A stretch of DNA of 9,572 nucleotides from CAXDRM01 sp963991775 (lineage in GTDB: Bacteria > Pseudomonadota > Alphaproteobacteria > Rickettsiales > JABIRX01): positions 1 to 9,572 of the forward strand of contig CAXDRM010000053.1 of NCBI GenBank assembly GCA_963991775.1, written 5' to 3'. Position numbers and translations under genes: made by a program. Of this stretch, positions 6,104-9,572 are shown piece by piece. The notes under the pieces are model-generated. The model was not told the DNA's origin, made no database searches, and was given only the letters and a program-made list of their open reading frames with translations. The stretch's first letter is position 1; each line of letters starts with the position of its first letter.

Positions 6104-7899
6104 TAGTAAACTCTCTTTTTAGGTGGAATAGGTTTCATCTCATCAGTCATAGTGTCCAACACTACTTTCTTATATTTGATATCAACATTGCCTTGATCGT
6201 CAATCCAAGCCATAGTGTGCTTCATCCAGTTTTTATCGTCTCTTTCTTTAAAATCATCACGTGCATGTGCACCACGACTTTCTTTACGATTATAACCCGA
6301 TTTAATAGTAAGCATCGCCAGTGGTAACATGTTATCTAACTCAAGTAACTCGACTAAATCACTGTTCCAAATTAAGCCCTTATCTTTAAGGCCAATATCT
6401 TTAGCATCGCCCATAACTTTAGAAAGCTTACCGATTCCTGAAGCCATAATTTCTTCAGTTCTAAATACAGCAGCATGTTTTTGCATAGTACGCTGCATGT
6501 TAAGGCGTACTTCCGCTGTATTAAGCTCACCTTTTAAATGTAACATTTTATCAAGACGACTAAGTGCTTTTTCTACAGATTCTTTATTTAAACTAGTATG
6601 CGGCGTATTTGGTTTGACTAATTCTTTAGCTCTAATACCGGCGGCACGTCCAAATACCACTAAATCTAATAACGAATTTGAACCAAGACGATTAGCACCG
6701 TGCACTGAAACACAACCTGCCTCACCTACCGCCATTAAGCCTGGTACGATTTTTTCTTTTCCTTTAGCATCTAGAGTAATTACCTCTGTTTTAGCATTGG
6801 TTGGAATACCACCCATATTATAATGCACAGTTGGTAATACTGGGATTGGTTGTTTAGTAACATCTACACCAGCAAAAATACGTGCAGTTTCTGAGATACC
6901 AGGTAATCTTTCAGCAAGAATTTCAGGATCAAGGTGATTTAAATGTAAAAATATATGATCACCATCTTTACCAACACCACGGCCTGCATTAATTTCCATG
7001 GTCATAGCACGACTAACTACATCACGTGAAGCAAGATCTTTAGCGGAAGGTGCATAACGTTCCATGAATCTTTCACCTTCGCTATTTACTAAGTAACCAC
7101 CCTCACCACGAGCTCCTTCGGTAATTAAACAACCAGAACCATAAACTCCTGTTGGATGAAATTGAACAAATTCCATATCTTGCATTGGCAAACCGGCTCT
7201 TGCTACCATAGCATTTCCATCACCTGTACAAGTATGAGCAGAAGTTGCAGAAAAATAAGCGCGTCCATAACCACCTGTGGCTATAATAACTAAATGCGCT
7301 TTGAAAACGTGGATAGTTCCGGTATTTAAATCAAGAGCAGTAATACCTCGACAAGTACCAGCTTCATCCATAATTAAATCTAGAGCAAAATATTCAATAA
7401 AGAAATTTGCTTTATTTTTTAAAGCTTGTTGGTAAAGCGTATGTAAAATTGCGTGACCAGTTCGATCTGCCGCGGCACAAGTTCTTTGCGCGGCTTTACC
7501 TTCACCATATTCAGTAGTCATACCACCAAAAGGTCTTTGGTAAATTTTACCCTCTTCAGTACGTGAGAATGGTACACCATAATGTTCTAATTCGATAACT
7601 GCTTGCGGTGCATTTTTACAGAGATATTCGATTGCATCTTGGTCACCTAACCAATCAGAACCTTTAACTGTATCATAAGCATGCCAACGCCAATCATCAT
7701 CACCCATATTAGCAAGAGCTGCAGAGATACCACCTTGCGCGGCGACCGTATGACTTCTAGTTGGAAATACTTTTGTAACACAAGCGGTTTTAAGACCTGC
7801 TTCTGCCATACCAAGAGTAGCTCTAAGACCAGAACCACCTGCTCCAACTACTACTACATCATATTCATGTTCAATAATTTCATATGATTTTTTAGTCAT
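6103..7899 (-). CDS. sdhA: Succinate dehydrogenase flavoprotein subunit SdhA
   Basis: The catalytic subunit, oxidising succinate to fumarate with covalently bound FAD. The 598-residue length is standard. The FAD Rossmann motif GAGGSG is at 19-24. His50 in TRSHTVAAQGG is the flavin-linking residue. Substrate and catalytic positions include His248 (QFHPTG), Arg292 (LASRDVVSRA) and His359 (VHYNMGG). The C-terminal NRKESRGAHARDD segment and a Lys/Pro-rich end (IPPKKRVY) are typical. Both borders use TAATG: the start overlaps the sdhD stop and the stop overlaps the sdhB start, each by one base. No frameshift or missing key residue is apparent. Confidence 0.98.
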   Translation of the reverse strand: MTKKSYEIIEHEYDVVVVGAGGSGLRATLGMAEAGLKTACVTKVFPTRSHTVAAQGGISAALANMGDDDWRWHAYDTVKGSDWLGDQDAIEYLCKNAPQAVIELEHYGVPFSRTEEGKIYQRPFGGMTTEYGEGKAAQRTCAAADRTGHAILHTLYQQALKNKANFFIEYFALDLIMDEAGTCRGITALDLNTGTIHVFKAHLVIIATGGYGRAYFSATSAHTCTGDGNAMVARAGLPMQDMEFVQFHPTGVYGSGCLITEGARGEGGYLVNSEGERFMERYAPSAKDLASRDVVSRAMTMEINAGRGVGKDGDHIFLHLNHLDPEILAERLPGISETARIFAGVDVTKQPIPVLPTVHYNMGGIPTNAKTEVITLDAKGKEKIVPGLMAVGEAGCVSVHGANRLGSNSLLDLVVFGRAAGIRAKELVKPNTPHTSLNKESVEKALSRLDKMLHLKGELNTAEVRLNMQRTMQKHAAVFRTEEIMASGIGKLSKVMGDAKDIGLKDKGLIWNSDLVELLELDNMLPLAMLTIKSGYNRKESRGAHARDDFKERDDKNWMKHTMAWIDDQGNVDIKYKKVVLDTMTDEMKPIPPKKRVY

Positions 7900-8285
7900 T
7901 ACACCACTATTTGTACATATTTGTTAATTGCCGCAAAAAACAAGAAAATTCCTGTTAACCAAGCAAATAATTTAATAAAGATTATCAAAGTAATTTTAGC
8001 ACAATTGCAGCTTACATAATCTTCGATTATTACTTTGACACCCATAGTTGAGTGAAAAATCATAATAAGAAGCATTGCTGTAAAAATAATAAGAGAGACT
8101 GGATAACCATAAAATTTACTAGCAAAAGTAGATGGGTTACTCACACAGCCAACACATACCAACTTCATTGCAAACCAAATTGCGAGTGGAATTAACGCTA
8201 TTGCTGTAATTCTTTGCCACCACCAATGATCCACACCATTTCTTGCTGATCCTAAACCTTTGGCAATTTTAAGTGGAGTTTTCAT
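7899..8285 (-). CDS. sdhD: Succinate dehydrogenase membrane anchor SdhD
   Basis: A 128-residue integral membrane protein with three hydrophobic helices (about 26-47, 62-84 and 97-122), one of the two anchors that hold haem b and the quinone site of complex II. GSARNGVDHWWWQR (12-25) is the conserved opening. His78 in FHSTMG is the probable haem ligand, and the EDY triplet (88-90) includes the quinone-site Tyr. The ATG comes one base after the sdhC stop, with no clear Shine-Dalgarno, so it relies on coupling. Confidence 0.93.
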   Translation of the reverse strand: MKTPLKIAKGLGSARNGVDHWWWQRITAIALIPLAIWFAMKLVCVGCVSNPSTFASKFYGYPVSLIIFTAMLLIMIFHSTMGVKVIIEDYVSCNCAKITLIIFIKLFAWLTGIFLFFAAINKYVQIVV

Positions 8286-8286
8286 C

Positions 8287-8703
8287 TTAATATACCATAT
8301 TTTTTAATGCATAAAACCAAACATATGCTGTTAAAGCAAAAGCTGAAGCAATAACTGCTAAGCCTGAAAGCTTAACTTGTTTGATAGAATATCCTTTACC
8401 AATATCCCAAAATAAATGTCTGATGCCATTTGAAAAATGATAAAAAAATGCCAATAACCAAAATAGTAAAGCCACTTTACCAATTATTGTCGCAAAAAAA
8501 CCTTCGACTAATAAAACAAAGGTTTTGCCAAAAGCTATAGCTTGAAATTCAGTGAAGATAAAATGCCACGCAAAAACTAGCAAACCGAAATATAGGAAAA
8601 AACCTGATGCTCTGTGTGAGATTGAAAGAACAGAAGTAATTTGCGGTTTATAGATAGTTAAGTGCGGAGATAATGGTCTGTTTTGAGACAATTTATCTGT
8701 CAT
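8287..8703 (-). CDS. sdhC: Succinate dehydrogenase cytochrome b556 subunit SdhC
   Basis: A 138-residue membrane anchor with three hydrophobic helices (about 33-53, 66-88 and 112-132). RPLSPHLTIYKPQITSVLS (9-27) and ISHRASG are the family signature. Ser27 and Arg31 line up with the quinone-binding pair known in E. coli SdhC. His89 in YHFSNGIRH is the expected haem b ligand. The start codon lies 2 nt after the rpmG stop and has no obvious ribosome site of its own, suggesting readthrough coupling from rpmG. Confidence 0.94.
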   Translation of the reverse strand: MTDKLSQNRPLSPHLTIYKPQITSVLSISHRASGFFLYFGLLVFAWHFIFTEFQAIAFGKTFVLLVEGFFATIIGKVALLFWLLAFFYHFSNGIRHLFWDIGKGYSIKQVKLSGLAVIASAFALTAYVWFYALKNMVY

Positions 8704-8705
8704 AA

Positions 8706-8882
8706 CTAACTAGATAATTTATGTTCTTTGAACTCTACATGCTTTCTAGCTACAGGATCGTACTTTCTAAAAAGCATTTTATCGGTAATTTGTTTTGGGT
8801 TTTTCTTTTTAACATAGAAAAACCCAGTACCTGCTGTGCTAACTAATTTGATTAATATGTTTTTCTTCGACTTACCAGCCAT
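8706..8882 (-). CDS. rpmG: Ribosomal protein bL33
   Basis: A small basic protein of the large ribosomal subunit. From the ATG at 8882 it is 58 residues: MAGKSKKNILIKLVSTAGTG, then FYVKKKNPK and a KYDPVARKHVEFKE end, a full match to the usual L33 length and pattern. It has no CxxC pairs, so it is the zinc-independent form. A longer in-frame start at 8939 would add 19 residues, but it falls upstream of the promoter's likely start point, while AAGGTG sits 6 nt before 8882. It is the first gene of the run into sdhC (2-nt gap), linking a ribosomal gene with complex II expression. Confidence 0.95.
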   Translation of the reverse strand: MAGKSKKNILIKLVSTAGTGFFYVKKKNPKQITDKMLFRKYDPVARKHVEFKEHKLSS

Positions 8883-8911
8883 GATTTCACCTTGTAATTT
8901 AGTAGCAACAT

Positions 8912-8939
8912 AATATAAGGAATGACTCCTAAGAGTCAA
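8912..8939 (-). promoter_or_regulatory. Promoter of the rpmG-sdhCDAB operon
   Basis: On the minus strand, TTGACT (8939-8934) and TATATT (8917-8912) are separated by 16 nt, both five of six to consensus. The start is predicted near 8905, about 23 nt before the rpmG ATG. This is the best promoter found for the sdh genes; none is visible at their tight junctions. Confidence 0.6.
8923..8938. repeat. Operator-like inverted repeat overlapping the -35 of the rpmG-sdh promoter
   Basis: TGACTC (8923-8928) and GAGTCA (8933-8938) are perfect inverted arms around CTAA, and the right arm covers the -35 hexamer. Each arm also contains a GANTC site, the CcrM methylation target in many alphaproteobacteria. 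Binding or methylation here could affect promoter use; that is inference. Confidence 0.4.
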
Positions 8940-9014
8940 GCTCTAGATCATTAAAATTCTTTTAGAAATATTGCTGTTATTCCTTATTATAACTGGTTGC
9001 AAGTGTTTAGCACC

Positions 9015-9045
9015 TATAATATTATATATCTACATAAAGTGAGGT
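9015..9045 (+). promoter_or_regulatory. -10 box and ribosome site of the divergent unknown gene
   Basis: A perfect TATAAT (9015-9020) lies 31 nt before the ATG at 9052, but no clear -35 sits 16-18 nt upstream; TTGCAA (8997-9002) is only 12 nt away. GAGGT (9041-9045), 6 nt before the ATG, is a good ribosome site. Confidence 0.45.
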
Positions 9046-9051
9046 CAAATA

Positions 9052-9447
9052 ATGAAAGAAAATACTATAGTCGAGAGTTTGCGGGAGAAATTCACAGGAG
9101 ATAATCTTGAAGACATTACTAATATGGAAATTGAGTACGTATTAAACAAAAATAACCATTCTTTGGCAAGTCTATATGAATGTTGCAGAAATACTCCGCA
9201 AGAAGAGGAAAACCTAAGCTCTAACCAAAAACTTTTTAAAAATGTACTGTGCCATACTTTATACAAAATAGATACAATTAGAGATCTGGGTCCTGAGCAG
9301 CAATATATCAGAGATATTATTGGTGAAGCATCAAAAAACAAACAACCTTTGCCACAAAAAAATCATTTAGATTTTGAAAATACGACTATGCATAATAGAG
9401 TATTAGGTGCACTAGAACATAAGATAGAAAGTACTTTATCTAGATAG
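9052..9447 (+). CDS. Protein of unknown function, 131 residues
   Basis: I do not recognise this protein. It is a soluble, charged, mostly helical-looking sequence with no signal peptide or membrane segment. It holds three Cys (residues 44, 45 and 67), an acidic start (LREKFTGDNLEDITNMEIEY) and a basic, amide-rich C-terminal third (SKNKQPLPQKNHLDFENTT...). A TATAAT box and GAGGT ribosome site precede it, which supports a real gene. It is divergent from rpmG, and the 169-nt gap between their start codons holds promoters for both. It may be a lineage-specific protein. Confidence 0.6.
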   Translation: MKENTIVESLREKFTGDNLEDITNMEIEYVLNKNNHSLASLYECCRNTPQEEENLSSNQKLFKNVLCHTLYKIDTIRDLGPEQQYIRDIIGEASKNKQPLPQKNHLDFENTTMHNRVLGALEHKIESTLSR

Positions 9448-9461
9448 TTTATCTTTACCTA

Positions 9462-9490
9462 TTGTTCAGAGTCTAATCTTATGTTATAAT
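9462..9490 (+). promoter_or_regulatory. Strong promoter for the gene leaving the right edge
   Basis: TTGTTC (9462-9467) and a perfect TATAAT (9485-9490) are 17 nt apart, with a TG one base upstream of the -10 (extended -10). The predicted start is near 9497. A GAGTC (GANTC) site lies in the spacer. Confidence 0.6.
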
Positions 9491-9517
9491 GTACGAAACT
9501 TATAAATGAGGCACATT

Positions 9518-9529
9518 ATGGGCGTGTAG
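9518..9529 (+). CDS. Three-codon leader ORF (ATG-GGC-GTG-TAG)
   Basis: GAGG (9508-9511) is 6 nt before ATG 9518, an ideal start signal, yet the frame ends after Met-Gly-Val at TAG 9527-9529; a second in-frame stop follows at 9557. It is too short to be a protein. It may be a minimal leader ORF that feeds reinitiation downstream, or chance. Confidence 0.25.
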   Translation: MGV

Positions 9530-9546
9530 AAATCTGGAGGAATTTT

Positions 9547-9572
9547 TTGCAAAGGATAATAAATTTTGATAA
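9547..9572 (+). CDS. Start of an unidentified gene with a probable TTG start (cut by window edge)
   Basis: GGAGG (9536-9540) lies 6 nt before TTG at 9547, which opens a frame reading (M)QRIINFD to the window end without a stop. No ATG is better placed. With the strong promoter at 9462-9490 this is the most likely coding start, but nine codons are too few to name a product. Confidence 0.35.

Noticed and set aside
6329..6823. 164-codon plus-strand frame inside sdhA
   Set aside because: It lies wholly antisense to the highly conserved sdhA coding sequence and has no recognisable protein or ribosome site.
8883..8939. Longer rpmG start at 8939
   Set aside because: The extra 19 residues are not part of L33, the region holds the promoter, and a good ribosome site precedes 8882.

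Overview
The window is AT-rich bacterial DNA, most likely from an alphaproteobacterium of the Rickettsiales/Holosporales kind (intracellular or host-associated). The reasons are the SdhB and SdhC sequence style, the compact sdhCDAB order with 1-nt overlaps, a zinc-free ribosomal protein L33, and low-GC coding with long AT-rich spacers. The genus cannot be fixed from sequence alone.

Layout. At the left edge, on the minus strand, is the first third-codon stretch of a DUF1016/YhcG-type nuclease gene (1-100). A long non-coding stretch (101-772) follows and holds the first copy of an unusual structured repeat (214-348). Next comes a plus-strand two-gene operon: an acetolactate-synthase-like ThDP enzyme (773-2458) coupled by an ATGA overlap to an aldehyde dehydrogenase (2455-3855). 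A small secreted NTF2/SnoaL-like protein (3957-4478) follows. The second copy of the structured repeat (4597-4735) sits between it and a minus-strand single-domain response regulator (4800-5243). The minus strand then carries the operon rpmG-sdhC-sdhD-sdhA-sdhB (8882 down to 5312), encoding ribosomal protein L33 and all four subunits of succinate dehydrogenase. A divergent unknown gene (9052-9447) and the promoter and probable start of another plus-strand gene (9462-9572) close the window.

How the genes may work together. SdhCDAB is the membrane complex II that oxidises succinate in the TCA cycle. The ThDP enzyme/ALDH pair resembles the pair that in some cyanobacteria converts 2-oxoglutarate to succinic semialdehyde and then to succinate, so this window may hold a TCA-cycle bypass close to the enzyme that consumes its product. 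The substrates cannot be proven from sequence.

The least expected item is the pair of about 135-nt elements. They share a 40-nt invariant core and a predicted H-type pseudoknot. One stem keeps its pairing through two compensatory base-pair changes and one G-U wobble. They have matching upstream promoter-like boxes and a tRNA-like ...ACCA end. This looks like a small-RNA or RNA-like mobile repeat family that I cannot match to a known class.
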